Made by a program: the position numbers and the translations under genes
Assembly: GCF_024362695.1 (NCBI RefSeq)
Contig: NC_065429.1
Span: 7,505,849-7,569,848 of the forward strand
DNA length: 64,000 nucleotides
From: Pectinophora gossypiella
Taxonomy: Eukaryota > Arthropoda > Insecta > Lepidoptera > Gelechiidae
Direction of reading: 5' to 3'
Shown here: positions 45,375 through 56,719 of the stretch, piece after piece
Numbering within the stretch: position 1 is the stretch's first letter
Layout of the letters: every line of letters starts with the position of its first letter
Notes under the pieces: model-generated
The model's input: the letters and a program-made list of their open reading frames with translations, nothing else
The model's database searches: none
Told to the model about the DNA's origin: nothing

Positions 45375-45687
45375 ATGGCCCCGATTCCTGCAGACACCGC
45401 CTAATTTTATTTTAGGTTATATCCGTCATTTTCGTATCCGTCGAAAAGGAAAGGGACGGATGATTCACAGCTCTTAATTTTAGGAAGAATGAGTAAATTA
45501 ATGTGTCGGGTTATTGACTGACGTAAAATTTTTAGACGGTTGGTTTAGATTTGTGCTTAAAATTGACGTGTGTTCCATAAATTTTATGCTTGTCGATTAC
45601 CCGTCCCTTTCCTTTTCGGCGGATAAGAAAAGGACAGATATAACTTAAAATAAAATTAGATGGTATTTACAGGAATTAGCACCAATA
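45375..45687. mobile_element. MITE-1, second of a tandem pair
   Basis: Nearly identical to the preceding copy and head-to-tail with it, with no spacer, so it arose by recent tandem duplication rather than by two insertions. Confidence 0.75.
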
Positions 45688-46055
45688 TCCAAGTAAAATT
45701 TAATAATTTCTTATTTTTTTATCGATTACAAACTAAACGCAACTTCTAAGTCGACACTTTTACAACCCTCGGGTCAGCACTACATCTGTAGCTAACTTCA
45801 AAGTATATTACCCCAAAAAATGTTGCGAGTTCACTGCAGTCTGTGACGCGATTGTTCCGGGCATTGCCCTTTCATTATTGAATTGAGTTGAGTTTTCGAA
45901 CGCAGTCTTGTCCGACGAAAATGGCGGATTGTGCGATGTCGCCTCCGCGGTGCAGTTAGTGAAACAAGTACACGAAATTATAGTGAATTTTATGTGAAAA
46001 TGTGATTCCGATGAATTAAAACCTGTGGTGCAGTGTTGTTGTAGTGTGTTGCAAC

Positions 46056-46140
46056 ATGTGCCGGACCGGGATGTGTCGTTTCGGCGTTGGAAACTGGATA
46101 TTCTTGCTGGCTGCTCTCCATTTGTTTACATACGCTCAAG
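46056..46140 (+). CDS. Exon 1 of an unidentified secreted or membrane protein gene (signal peptide)
   Basis: The ATG at 46056 opens 28 codons plus one base up to a strong donor, CAAG|GTAAGC at 46140. The peptide has a short basic start, MCRTGMCRFGVGNW, a hydrophobic core IFLLAALHLF and ends TYAQ, typical of a cleaved signal peptide encoded by a first exon. A second in-frame ATG is at 46071. The gene is transcribed away from MED16. No later exon is recognisable up to 64000, so the first intron may exceed 17 kb, as is common for large cell-surface or matrix proteins. The protein family cannot be named from this exon. Confidence 0.7.
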
Positions 46141-47834
46141 GTAAGCTCCTTTCTTATAAATATTACCTTTTATTATCGATCGGCTCGCATAAAACCGCTT
46201 GTCGTATGTATAAAGCAGTTATTAAGCAGTAAATTGCAATGTTTATAAACGTATAAACTTAAAATTCTGACATTTAAAATAAAGCTTTAGGAAACTTGAA
46301 TTTCTCGGTAGAGCTTTATGTTTAGTGGTGGTTATTTATGTTTGGTGGATGCATTAGTAGTTTATTTATGTTGGGGTAATGGTTTATAGACGCAGTTGAT
46401 TAGGAAGCGCATTAAGCTGTCTCGGGGCGTCGGGAGCGGCGTATATTTATCTAGTGTAGGGCTCCGCTGACGGCCCGGCGCTCTTTACTGCGGCATCCAC
46501 CCATAATTTCCATGTTATTGACGGCCGGGAGGTAATTAAAGCCGTATTTCTGTAAACAAGTCCCGACGATATCACGCAGTCGATCCTGTTGGTATTTTAA
46601 TGGGAAAATGAAGTGGATTACGGCACTGATGTCATTATTAGGCTGCTCTTTAAATTGTATTAAATTTCAATAACTACTAGTTACCTGCACTACGTAATAC
46701 CTACATATAGGTAAAGTACCTACCTAGGTATTATTAGTAATTTTCCATTTTTTATCTGTTTCAATCTCCCCAATAAAGCAAGGTTGTTTTTCTTAACATC
46801 TAATACAAGCCCCGCGGCTGTGCAAAGGGATTCCCTTACCTACACACATACCTACCTATCTACCGCAAAATATTATTCTTAAAATACATTAAATAATTAT
46901 TTATATTGTGTAGGCTGCCTGTTGAGAATAACGTCGCCTCTTTCTATCGTGTGGGTTGTGAGGTGAATTACCTACCAACGTCATCAACCCTGGTGTCAGG
47001 GTTATGATTGAGCCGCCAAAGACCCCTGACTGGCATGGTCAAGGGCTGATGTGTCACCTAATAAATGCCTTCTTGAAAAATCACATTTGGATGTGCTTTT
47101 TCTTACCAAAATCCTCGCCAAGCTATTTAGACAAGCTATTTAGTTGCTAATTGCTATCCAGGTGAACTGGGCTCAATTTTTACCCGTAACGAGATGTTGA
47201 AAAAAATCGAGGGTTTGTTGAAGAAAATCAATCACATCAGAATGTGATGAGGTTGATACTCTACCTCACAATCCACACGATAGAAGAAGTAGGTACATAG
47301 GTAAAAAAGAAAACGATAACCAATTTTATACCTACACATTCTGAATCTCTACACCTACCTCCCTAATAATAAAATTTACATTTCATTCCGTCCAATAAAA
47401 GTTCTGTAAGGCAAAAATACCCTACATTGGTAGGTATTCATAAAAAAACGTTTTCGTATTATGAACGCTCTCCATAACCCGGCAATCGTTTTAAAAACAA
47501 ATCTATATTCAATATTGAAATCCTGTGCTGTGAAATTGAAGCCATTTGCTTCATTTTCCAATGATTTTTTTTTCGTCATAAAATTGAAAAAACTGGCTCG
47601 AATATGTTTTTATTAACTTTCCCATAATCGACGCAGGGCTTATTTGTATCGTAAATTGAATTTAAATTGGATTGTTTCGGTGTATGTTTTAATTGAAAAA
47701 AATAATGATAGGCACACGACATATGTATTGGGCTGGTTTTCCCTTAGCGGGATAGAAGATTAGACAGTCGCTTCTATAAAAAACCGGACCTGTCAAATTT
47801 TCAGGTTACGTAAGTGAAAAAAGATCTCTGAACC
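46141..47834. other. Start of the first intron of the signal-peptide gene
   Basis: AT-rich with a SINE-B fragment at 46930-47040 and short chance ORFs. No exon seen. Confidence 0.5.
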
Positions 47835-47960
47835 GGCGTGCGTGTATAAAACATTTGATTAATGTCGAGGAAGCAAGAGAAGTGTGTCATTATCGAAACT
47901 TGCTCTGCTTACCCCCGTGGGAAATAAGCGTGAGTTTATATATGTATGTACACAAAAGTT
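47835..47960 (+). mobile_element. RTE-like LINE tail
   Basis: CCGGCGTGCGTGTATAAAAC, then the codons for NVEEAREVC and CTTACCCCCGTGGGAAATAA, as in the copy at 62555-62670. Confidence 0.5.
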
Positions 47961-48579
47961 TTGTATTACGTTCCCAACTTCCCACTCAAATCGCTATATC
48001 AATCGGCAGCAAGCATAGCATCTCGGTTTGTGATACAGCGCGATGGGTTGGGATCGAAAATTCTGGACTCGGACGGGATTTGAACCTGTGATTCTTCTAC
48101 AACTGTTCAAAAAGATACGTTTCTTAAATTGAACCGCTCACCACCTTCATTTGAGAATGTCTTTGCCGTCCTAGAAAAACTGCAGCTTTTCTTGACGCGA
48201 CTTACTGGAGCCGTACGACTTACCGCTTTAACTGCTTGGCCGGACAAAAGGGGAGCGCTGAGGGCTGTCACACGGCAAAAAAATTTAAGAAAACAGACCC
48301 GATGGTACTCATTTAGGCGCGAACCTCGGCTCGGGGCGTTGTCTGAGGGGATATTTGAAAGAATGAATCGACCCTAGTGGGCCGATAGCGTCGACCACGC
48401 CCGCGGGGTATCGGAGTCCGCAAAATTGTAGTGTTACCGCGTCAATAGCTGTAAAGTAACGAATGGAACCTGTCGTATCGTATGCTTCAAACACGACAGG
48501 ACTGGTTAGAAAGCTGCACTCTGCACTCACTGGCTGGCGATACCGCTTGTAACCAAGGTAACATTCGCCGGTTTCGTTA

Positions 48580-48760
48580 ATACCATGGTATAAGAAGACC
48601 AGGTATGCTCAAATCTAAGAGAAGCTGCCATTGCTAGCCCTTTGATGACGTAAGTGTTACCACTGTGATACCATTAAATTCGTATCTCCCAACATTCCAA
48701 GCACGTAAATTTTATTATTGAAAATTAAGCGAATTACTCATTAATGTATTTAATTACTAC
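48580..48760. repeat. Dispersed repeat, second copy
   Basis: Reverse-complement partner of 13852-14045, from ATACCATGGTATAAGAAGAC to AATGTATTTAATTAC. A SINE follows directly. Confidence 0.65.
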
Positions 48761-48761
48761 A

Positions 48762-49038
48762 ACAGCCTCCGTGGTCTAGTGGTTAGAGCGTTAGGCTCAC
48801 GATCTGGAGGTCCGCGTTCGATTCTAGATGGGGACATTGTCGAAATCACTTTGTGAGACTGTCCTTTGTTTGATAAGGACTTTTCAGGCTTGAATCACCT
48901 GATTGTCCGAAAAAGTAAGATGATTCCGTGCTTCGGAGGGCACGTTAAGCCGTTGGTCCCGGCTATTAGCCGTAAAAACACCTCCACCAACCCGCATTGG
49001 AGCAGCTCCCCCCTCGTTCGGACGTATATAGGCTGTTT
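48762..49038 (+). mobile_element. SINE-A with 3' deletion
   Basis: Head and module intact; about 50 bp near the 3' end are lost between GGAGCAGC and GGACGTATATAGG. Confidence 0.75.
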
Positions 49039-49264
49039 ATGTTATATATATTTAATTACTATTACTTGTCACATTATAAAAATCATTAAAATTGTAAGTA
49101 AATGTTTTACTAGCAATAGATGGAAAATACTATGTCGTTACCTTACAGTGAAAACCAGATAAGCGCCTTTTGAACAATCACATTCTGATGTGAGATTGTA
49201 AGATATTCTGTAACTTGTAATTTTGTAAATTCTGTAATTGGTCAAATAAAAGAAGTAATTGATT

Positions 49265-49460
49265 GTGAAAAGCCGTGGTAGCCCAGTTGGTAGAACGCTT
49301 GCTTGACTTTGAAGTCGCAGGTTCGAATCCAGCACAGGCCTAAACCAATGATCTTCGAATTTGTTTTCGAATTCATGTTTTATGTTTCCCGAGAAATGCA
49401 TTTTCGGAGGTGTGAGGTCAGTCAGGCAGTCGCTTCTGTAAAAAACCGGACCTGTCAAAA
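49265..49460 (+). mobile_element. SINE-D variant
   Basis: The same head with an intact B box (GCAGGTTCGAATCC), then AATTCATGTTTTATGTTTCC and an end CAGTCGCTTCTGTAAAAAAC. Related tails are at 40330-40520 (inverse) and 47765-47810. Confidence 0.6.
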
Positions 49461-49509
49461 AAGGGATAGCGCAATGTGTCCGATTAATGGCAATAGGTGT
49501 ATATACTGT

Positions 49510-49628
49510 ACAGTCATGAGCAATTATAATGTACCCACTTTAGGACTCTGTCGCACTAACATATTTGACATTTAGTGAGACTTACAGTTCAATTTGTCAA
49601 AAAAGTTAATGTAACATGGTACCAAAAT
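49510..49628. mobile_element. MITE-2, truncated copy
   Basis: Left end ACAGTCATGAGCAA and interior are present; the right end is replaced by another repeat. Confidence 0.6.
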
Positions 49629-50028
49629 ACTTATACCTCTGCCTACCCCTTCGGGGGTACAGGCATGGTACTGTGCTATGTTGGTGTTGTCAAAAATAAT
49701 ACCAATTTGCGCTACATTAATGCAGTATTACATTTGCAGTTTAGATGTATGATTGTCCAAAAATACCCCGACAGGCGACACATATTGGTCTTGGCATTTA
49801 CTGCAAAAATCCGGTAATCGCCGGTTGCATTCACTGCGGCACGCTCGCCCTATAAACCGCCCCGGTTCGATCCCGGGCGGTGCATAATGTTCGCTTTATT
49901 GTGTCCCGATCCGCACCACCGACCCGCGCTGTATTAGTGTGACGGAGTGGACGAGAGTACAAAATAAAATAAAACAAAAACATAAAAACATTTTCGTGGA
50001 TTTCGAAATTACCTACTGGCTCGTATAC

Positions 50029-50172
50029 AGTCATGAGCAATATAATGTACCCGCTTTAGGACTCTGTCGCACTAACATTTGACATTTAGTGAGACTTACA
50101 GTTCAATTTGTCAAAAAAGTTAATGTGACATGGTACCCAAGTGTATACATATTAGTGCTCGTGACCGTACAT
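50029..50172. mobile_element. MITE-2, complete copy
   Basis: From TACAGTCATGAGCAATATAA to TTAGTGCTCGTGACCGTA, with the same interior as 23587-23733. Confidence 0.7.
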
Positions 50173-50454
50173 ATTTCGAGTTCATACATAAACTCACACC
50201 TATTTACCACCGGATTAATTTATTTGCAATAAAAATGGTATAGTTAGAGTGGTATGGAATTCCATTTGCTACGATCCTGACACACTTCCCTTGCTTCCTC
50301 CACATATTTTGATTTGAATTCGACGGATTTAATTTCAGTCTAACAGTAGGTATGTACATCGTGAGACATTGATAAAGAATCTAAGATAAGCTAGTACAGT
50401 AATTATCGAATATTATTTACTTACATACTTATTCTTTTAAACACCTCCTAGTTT

Positions 50455-51055
50455 TCCGCCGAAAAGGAAAAGAACGGATGATTAACAACTGTTAATTTTA
50501 AGATGAATGATCGAATGAATGAATAACCCGGGCGAATAAAATAGGCATCTCGCTGATATGCAATCCGTTTGTGTGCTGTCAATTTATTTCTGTCGGGTTA
50601 TTGGCCAATGTGAACTTTTTAGAGAGTTGTTTTAGACAATTTCTACCTAATATTGACGTGTGTTCCATACATTTTATGCGTGTCGATTACCCGTCCCTTT
50701 CCTTTTCGGCGGATAAGAAAATGACAGATATAACTTAAAATAAAATTAGATGGTGTACATACATACATAAACTCACGCCCGTAATCCCAAATGGGGTGGG
50801 CAGAGCCACAAGTAATCAAAGACAACTTGCAGCCACTGTTGATACGAAGTCCTAAGATGGATATGATGAACCTTATGGTGATAAGGGATCAGCCTATCGC
50901 CCATAACATTAGTCCATCATGTTAGTGGACGCAATCCCTCTGTCGGTTTTTACGACATGCCCGGGAAGACAAGCAGCTGAACGTATTCTATGTTTTTTAT
51001 TTGCTCCCAGAACAGCATAGAAGCAGCATAGATGGTGTGTGCTGAAATCAGGACC
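50455..51055. mobile_element. MITE-1 copy split by repeat E
   Basis: The MITE runs 50455-50755 and ends at about 51024-51055 (GATGGTGTGTGCTGAAATCA). Repeat E is inserted, with TAGATGGTGT (10 bp) on both sides. Confidence 0.65.
50756..51022. repeat. Repeat E inserted in MITE-1
   Basis: Complete copy, flanked by the direct repeat TAGATGGTGT. Confidence 0.7.
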
Positions 51056-51337
51056 ATTATACAGTTCTTAAGCGCAGTTTTCACTAAGACAGTTGTCTCG
51101 ACCATTATAGACGGCGATACGGCTCACCTATCACGTTGGTCTGACAGAAAGCTCGGTGAGGTGTGGGTGCGAATACTTAGTTGACATGCGATAGATGTAC
51201 CTCTGACTACATCCTTTGGTGATATAGTCGTGAGCTTATGTCATGTTAATATCTTGTAAGGCTCGCTAAAGATAAAGTAAAAGGAATGCACGTCCTTCCC
51301 GTGCCTAATTCAGTATTCATACATACATAAACATAAA

Positions 51338-51626
51338 TAGCCTATATACGTCCCACTGCTGGGCACATGCCTCCCCTCAATCAACCGGAGGGGAATGGAG
51401 CATGCTCCACCACGCTGCTCCAATGCGGGTTAGTGGATGTGTTTTTACGGCTACTAGCCGGGACTAACGGCTTAACGTGTCCTCCGAAGCACGGAATTCA
51501 AGCCTGAAAAGTCCTTACCAAACAAAGGATAGTCTCAAAGTGATTTCGACAATGTCCCCATCGGGAATCGAACCCGGACCTCCAGATCGTGAGCCTAACG
51601 CTCTAACCACTAGACCACTGAGGCTA
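51338..51626 (-). mobile_element. SINE-A, slightly truncated
   Basis: Minus-strand copy with head and 3' end, and small internal deletions around the shared module. Confidence 0.7.
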
Positions 51627-52254
51627 TTCATAACGACAGTTTGTTAGTATTCATAACGGCATAGAAATAAACAAAATTACATCCCAAAACATCTGAATTT
51701 CTTCTCTCGTTTTCTTTTTCCTCTAATACTCTTTAACACATCAAGATTCTTCACACGTAACTCCTCATTAAAGTTACACGCGCCGCGAGTGGCTTATATC
51801 TCACATTACCAAACAGCTTTTAAAAAATTGTTATACCATAGGGCTACTGCGATACAGGGGAAACCCTAGTGCAGGGCCCGCTATTAACTTGTGTTAATTT
51901 TACTTTATTTGGTAAATAAATAATTTTTACTTTACTTTTACTTTACTTCTTCTGCACAATATCGAGCTAAATACTGAAACTTATTCCAGAATTTTGTCTT
52001 TTTCTTTTTGGTTTTTTTTTTACGCGCAAGTCTATTTAGCAGTTCCTACAGTCCACAGTACATAAATCTGCAGTTCGCAATAATGTTGGCGTATAGTCTG
52101 AGCAATTATCTACAGCCCGCTATCGACAGCGCTATTACATCAATAACTCATTCCGCACGTGAGCGGACTGTGTATAACCAGCTTTAACACTGACGATACT
52201 CAAGTAAGATCATTAAGATCACGCCTATTTACCATTGGGGTAGGCAGTGATAAC

Positions 52255-52315
52255 GGAATTGCACGCACGCACGCACGCACGCACGCGCACACACACACAC
52301 AGACACGCACGCACG
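52255..52315. repeat. CACG/CA microsatellite
   Basis: GCACGCACGCACGCACGCAC then ACACACACACACAC. At least ten short units. Confidence 0.85.
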
Positions 52316-52374
52316 CCTATAATTCTTGTAGGAGTGAGCAGAGTCGCGAATCGCTTGAAGACAATTTATACCCA

Positions 52375-52490
52375 CATACATACATAAACTCACGCCTATT
52401 TCCCACCGCGGTAAGCAGAAACTATGGAATTCCATTAGCTTCCTCCACATTCATCAATCGTTTCTTACACGCACGCCGGTTCAGAGTAGA
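52375..52490 (-). mobile_element. RTE-like LINE tail
   Basis: Reverse-complement match to the tail at 62555-62690 (TTTCCCACCGCGGTAAGC, then CACGCACGCCGGTTCAGAG). Confidence 0.5.
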
Positions 52491-52789
52491 TCGTACTTAA
52501 CCTTTTCTAAGTCACAATATTTTCTTTACGTTTATTTCTTAGCAATTGTAATACATAAACAGCCACTAACAGAAGAGAAATTACACAAGTCATTTCAACA
52601 GAAATAACTAAAAAAAAACGAAAACAAAAAAATCCCTTTAGAAACCCAACTTGGTTTTGTATACGTTGTACTTTATAAGGCTTTGAAAACCTTTCAAGTT
52701 TTGTGGTGAATAATCAAAATGTCATGCGCGGGAGAAACAAGCCGTGCGTCTTACGGGCATAAGACTAAAGTATAAAATAAAGAATTACA

Positions 52790-52990
52790 CTACGTATAGA
52801 ACGGCAAGTCTCCGCTCCCCACCAGCGGTTGAGCTAGGTTTACCTCACCCCCTCGGCCTTACTTTAGCCTTCAATCGGATAGCGTCAGACTTAAGCACAC
52901 CCCGGACACTTCATACAAAAAAACCTCGTTTTACACAGACACTACACATTGACGTTATCGTACACGCGCATCTGTGTGTATGACGTCTGA
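52790..52990. repeat. Repeat J, inverse
   Basis: Reverse complement of 58600-58830. Confidence 0.6.
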
Positions 52991-53022
52991 GGGGAGGGGA
53001 ATTATTTGACATTAAAGAGAGC

Positions 53023-53216
53023 CGTGGTAGCCTAGTTAGAATAACGCTTGACTTTCACTGTGAGGTCGCAGGTTCCAATCCGGCACGGGCCCTAAACCGA
53101 TGAACGTCTAGGGCCCTGTGCCGAGGTTTTTCTTGCAGCTTCTTTCCCCCGGCTATACAGGTTGTGAGAAGCTGCAGTAGTTTTAGGCGGATGAGACGTT
53201 CGTCATGTAAAAAAAT
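53023..53216 (+). mobile_element. SINE-D head with a different tail
   Basis: The head AGCCGTGGTAGCCTAGTTAG is followed by GAACGTCTAGGGCCCTGTGC to GGATGAGACGTTCGTCATGT. The tail alone occurs at 21803-21908 and 58079-58183. Confidence 0.6.
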
Positions 53217-54196
53217 ACGATTTTACTGAACACATACACACACACATCAACAAAATTTTAGTTTATATTCTATTACTTTATTCTTTTTTTTTTCTTTTAT
53301 TGGGTTCTTGGGCGGTAGGCTAATGGCCTGTCACCAAGTGGTCCGTCCGTAAATTGAGGAGCAGTTGTTATATTAGATTATAAGTGTCTCAGTGAGAATG
53401 ATAAGGATGTAGGCGGTTCTCTATTTTTACGCATATTTTTTTATGTAATAATTTACCATGGCATAATGTTACTTATCCTATTATTAGTTACGCATAGTAT
53501 TAATTTGTCATAACTTTTTAAGCATAATTTTGAAACTCATAACTACCATAAGCATAATAATTAATGACAATAATGACATATAAGCATAAGTATTATAAGC
53601 ATAAAAACTATACTCCGTATAAGAAAAGTTTTGGCACAACTTTGAACATTTCCAAAACTTACTTTTTCCTTGGCTGCATTTGGTTCATAATTGTGACTTT
53701 TTATATTTTTTGACTCTATTTCATGCTGTTGGTGATCATTCAGTATACTTTTCGTGTGTAAGATAAACATGCTGGCGGCGTAGGGGTGGCCCTAGGGCCA
53801 CCCCCGCCGCACCCTAACCTACTACTGTTATGCCTTGTAAAAATTATGACAAAACACTATTATTCTTAAAAAGAATTATGGATACCTATTTATATGCGAG
53901 AATCCCGATGTAGGCTTCATATTCTAAACATTACAACGCAAATAATTGTATCTAGCTTTTAAGTCTATCTGTTTGTTCTCCAAATAAATAAACACAATTA
54001 TGAATATGGGTTATATTTGAATTTGAACTTCGTAACGTTGTGGCTGTAATGTCCACCTCACCCAGGTCACGTCCCGACGGCATCTGCAATATAACCCCGG
54101 ACTCACTCCATACTCCATCTCTGAGGCATGAGGATGGAATTCTCGATAAGATTGCTCCCCGCCATCTTATTAATTCTGTAATTAACAAAGCTTTAT
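53217..54196. other. No gene recognised
   Basis: AT-rich. GCATAA-type motifs recur at 53480-53610 (AAGCATAATTTTG, AAGCATAATAATTAA, AAGCATAAGTATTAT, AAGCATAAAAAC), a loose repeat. A GC patch at 53773-53810 (GGTGGCCCTAGGGCCACC) is a perfect palindrome. Confidence 0.45.
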
Positions 54197-54390
54197 TACT
54201 GATTATCCGAAAGTAAGATGATCAGTGCTTCGGAAGGCACGTTAGGCCTTTATTCCCGGTTACTACTTACTGATGTATGTTAGTAGTCGTCACATGAGCC
54301 ATGTCAGGTACTTTTGGGGTCTCAATAGTAACCCTGACACCAGGGCTGATGAGGTTGGTGCTCCACCTCATAACCTATACGATAGAAGAG
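54197..54390 (+). mobile_element. SINE-B 3' part
   Basis: Starts in the shared module (GCTTCGGAAGGCACGTTAGG) and ends ATACGATAGAAGAG. Confidence 0.6.
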
Positions 54391-54464
54391 AGATTTCTTA
54401 CTGGATTTGGAGTAGAATAACCCGTAAACACGTTCAGGTGGAAATGGGGGGAAGGGTTTGTTAA

Positions 54465-55110
54465 AAACGTGATAATTACCTATTTATTTTCTGATTACTC
54501 GGGTACATAATTATTCAAAAATTCAATGTAACGGCAGAAGCATATATAAAAATAATTGTAGCTTGATATTTGGATCACATTATGTATAGAATTATGTTGC
54601 TACCTATATTGCTTCTCTTTATTTTGATCAGAATAATAATGGGTGGAAGATGTGTTACGCCTGGGTGTAATGACAAGGGTCATCATTTATACCCAAAAAC
54701 AAAGATAAAAGATGCATATGTCTGTGTGAGGAGCTCGGTGGCGCAGCGGTAAACGCGCTCGTTCTTTCGCAAAGGCCAGTCGTAGGATGGGTGACTACAA
54801 AACAAAAAAAAAGTTTTCATCTCGAGCTCCTCCGTGCTTCGGAAGGCACGTTAAGCCGTTGGTCCCGGCTGCATTAGCAGTCGTTAATAACCATCAATCC
54901 GCACTGGGCCCGCGTGATGGTTTAAGGCCCGTTCTCCCTATCCATCCATAGGGAGGGCCCGTGCCCCAGCAGTGGGGACGTTAAAGGGCTGATGATGATG
55001 TCTGTTATCCATGAAATTAGAAGGTTAAACGAAGGCAAGTCTGTACAGCGCCATCTATATTGTTTTTGATGAAGGTAGCCTAGAAAGTTCTTCATTATCT
55101 TATTATTATA
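54465..55110 (+). mobile_element. THAP-transposon-derived MITE carrying a nested SINE
   Basis: A relative of the element at 14772-15988. Positions 54639-54720 translate as MGGRCVTPGCNDKGHHLYPK and then TKIKDA, with C-x4-C and H-x-Y-P spacing as in THAP zinc fingers. The right end is ACAGCGCCATCTATATTG followed by AAGTTCTTCATTA. A 5S-like SINE (54724-55000) is inserted, with ATGTCTGT on both sides as a likely target duplication. Confidence 0.6.
54724..55000 (+). mobile_element. SINE-C inserted in a MITE
   Basis: Plus-strand copy, GAGGAGCTCGGTGGCGCAGC to CTGATGATGATG, with part of the 5S-like segment lost and ATGTCTGT duplicated at the insertion. Confidence 0.7.
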
Positions 55111-56230
55111 TTGCTATTTGGCGTTTGCGCATATAAAAGTAAATGTCAAATAGCAATATTGATTTTTTTTGCTAATACCAAGTGCCCTCTCAAGTTGAAT
55201 TGTGATGTCTTGCGGCTCTGTCCATCCTTATAGGCGCTGCGGGCGTGAATTGTGTGTACCACATCATCGGTTGCATCTTACAAATCAGCTTAAGATCTCA
55301 TGCATCAATTACTGAAGAATCATTCTCATATCGCAGTTGTAATTAACATAGATCTAACAGGTCCATCGTCGACACAACCAAATAGACGCCTGCCTTTGAT
55401 TTTTCGCATAGAATTCATAACATAACGGAAAATACAAAACAAAAGAGAAATAGAATAAGTACAATAGGCGGCCTTATTGCGATACAGGTCTCCTAGTTCA
55501 GGTAGCAGGGTTATACTTCTGTAGCATTTGTGTGTCCTAGCTGTAGTACCCAATGTTGTCGATCTTTTTCTATGACAATAAACATTTTTTTTTTAGTAGC
55601 AATCTCTTCCAGGCAACTGTTAAGTATAGGAGACATATAATATTATAATATCATTCTGGGATAAGGGGGCAGGTACTACACTACGTTCTGATCGGAGCAC
55701 TCAAGATCACAACATATTAGTATCACGCCTGTATCCACAAAGGGGTAGCCAGAGGCGTATAATACACCCACTTCTTGAGCTACGTTTAAGTTCCTTATGT
55801 ACGTGAGCGTATTGCCATTAACCGGTCATAAATCCTGAAAACCACGTGATATTAATTGTCTATGAAACAAACATAAATTCAAACTCATAAATACTAATTT
55901 GTTTTTTTTTTTTTTTTCAGTTTATAAATAGGTTTTTATTTCTTTTTTATATAGATAAGTATTTTTGTAATTATTTGTCAGTACCTTATATAATTCAGGG
56001 ACTGTAACCTGGAACCTGACAGAGGGCAGCAGTAACTATCAGTACTATTCAGAGGCAGAGGACAGGAGTCCTAGTATGGCTTTGTAATAGACTACTCTGG
56101 GCGCCATCCCACTCGCGTCAGACAGAGTACTGCGGGGCGGAAGGCAAGAGGGAAACCACTGCCCTATTTTTCCCTAAAAAAGTAGCATGGAGAGTATTTT
56201 ACAGAAATGCTGCACCGACAAGAGCGTGGC
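55111..56230. other. No gene recognised
   Basis: Contains ATTGCTATTTG facing CAAATAGCAAT (55130-55180), repeat pieces at 55715-55810, and an RTE-like tail scrap near 56205 (ATGCTGCACCGACAAGAGCG, as at 20821). Confidence 0.45.
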
Positions 56231-56588
56231 TCTTAAATTGATGATGATGACCTTATATAATTATTATTGTATGTCACAACATGACTAAATGTGCTGAGCG
56301 TTATAAGCATCGCTTCCATAGATATATACCTACCACATTTATATAACATAAAACATGAACAGCCTATATACGTCCCACTGCTGGGCACAGGCCTCCCCTC
56401 AATCAACCGGAGGGGGTACCTACCACATTTATGACAATACATTTTCATTCCATTTCAGTGGTTTAGAGCCCGAACCGGGATTGGAACTCTTGACACTACG
56501 TTGTATGTCACGCGTTCTCCGAACAGGGCCATCACGGATAGGCTAGTTTCCAACTAGTCAAATCAGTTACTTTTTACTAAACGTCAAT

Positions 56589-56719
56589 AGGCATTTTGTA
56601 TACTTTTGTATATCGGGTGAATAGGCATTTTCTGGGTAAGCTCGTTCCAACGTCGATCTCTTCTTCTTGTGGAAGAACGAAGTCAAGAGCAAACCCATCT
56701 TAATTAAAAAAAAAAAAAC
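56589..56719 (+). mobile_element. Short poly(A)-tailed retroposed element
   Basis: GGGTGAATAGGCATTTTCTG, GTAAGCTCGTTCC to GAGCAAACCCATCTTAATT and an A tract, flanked by AAACGTCA on both sides. It interrupts a repeat whose uninterrupted copy is at 40655-40860. A second copy, also with an A tail, is at 16127-16214. Confidence 0.6.

Larger units (their letters stand above)
44804..46055. promoter_or_regulatory. Divergent intergenic region between MED16 and the signal-peptide gene
   Basis: About 1.25 kb separates the two start codons, so both promoters must lie here or overlap. On the plus side, 45825-46055 looks like the leader of the signal-peptide gene and carries four short upstream ORFs: ATG at 45921 (12 codons), 45992 (ATG-TGA), 46000 (ATG-TGA) and 46011 (ATG AAT TAA). 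The middle is occupied by two tandem MITE copies (45065-45687). No TATA box is convincing, and transcription starts cannot be fixed from sequence alone. Confidence 0.5.

Noticed and set aside
49830..49890. Possible tRNA (GGTTCGATCCCGGGCGG)
   Set aside because: A good B box and T-arm-like hairpin but no complete cloverleaf; more likely a decayed SINE head.
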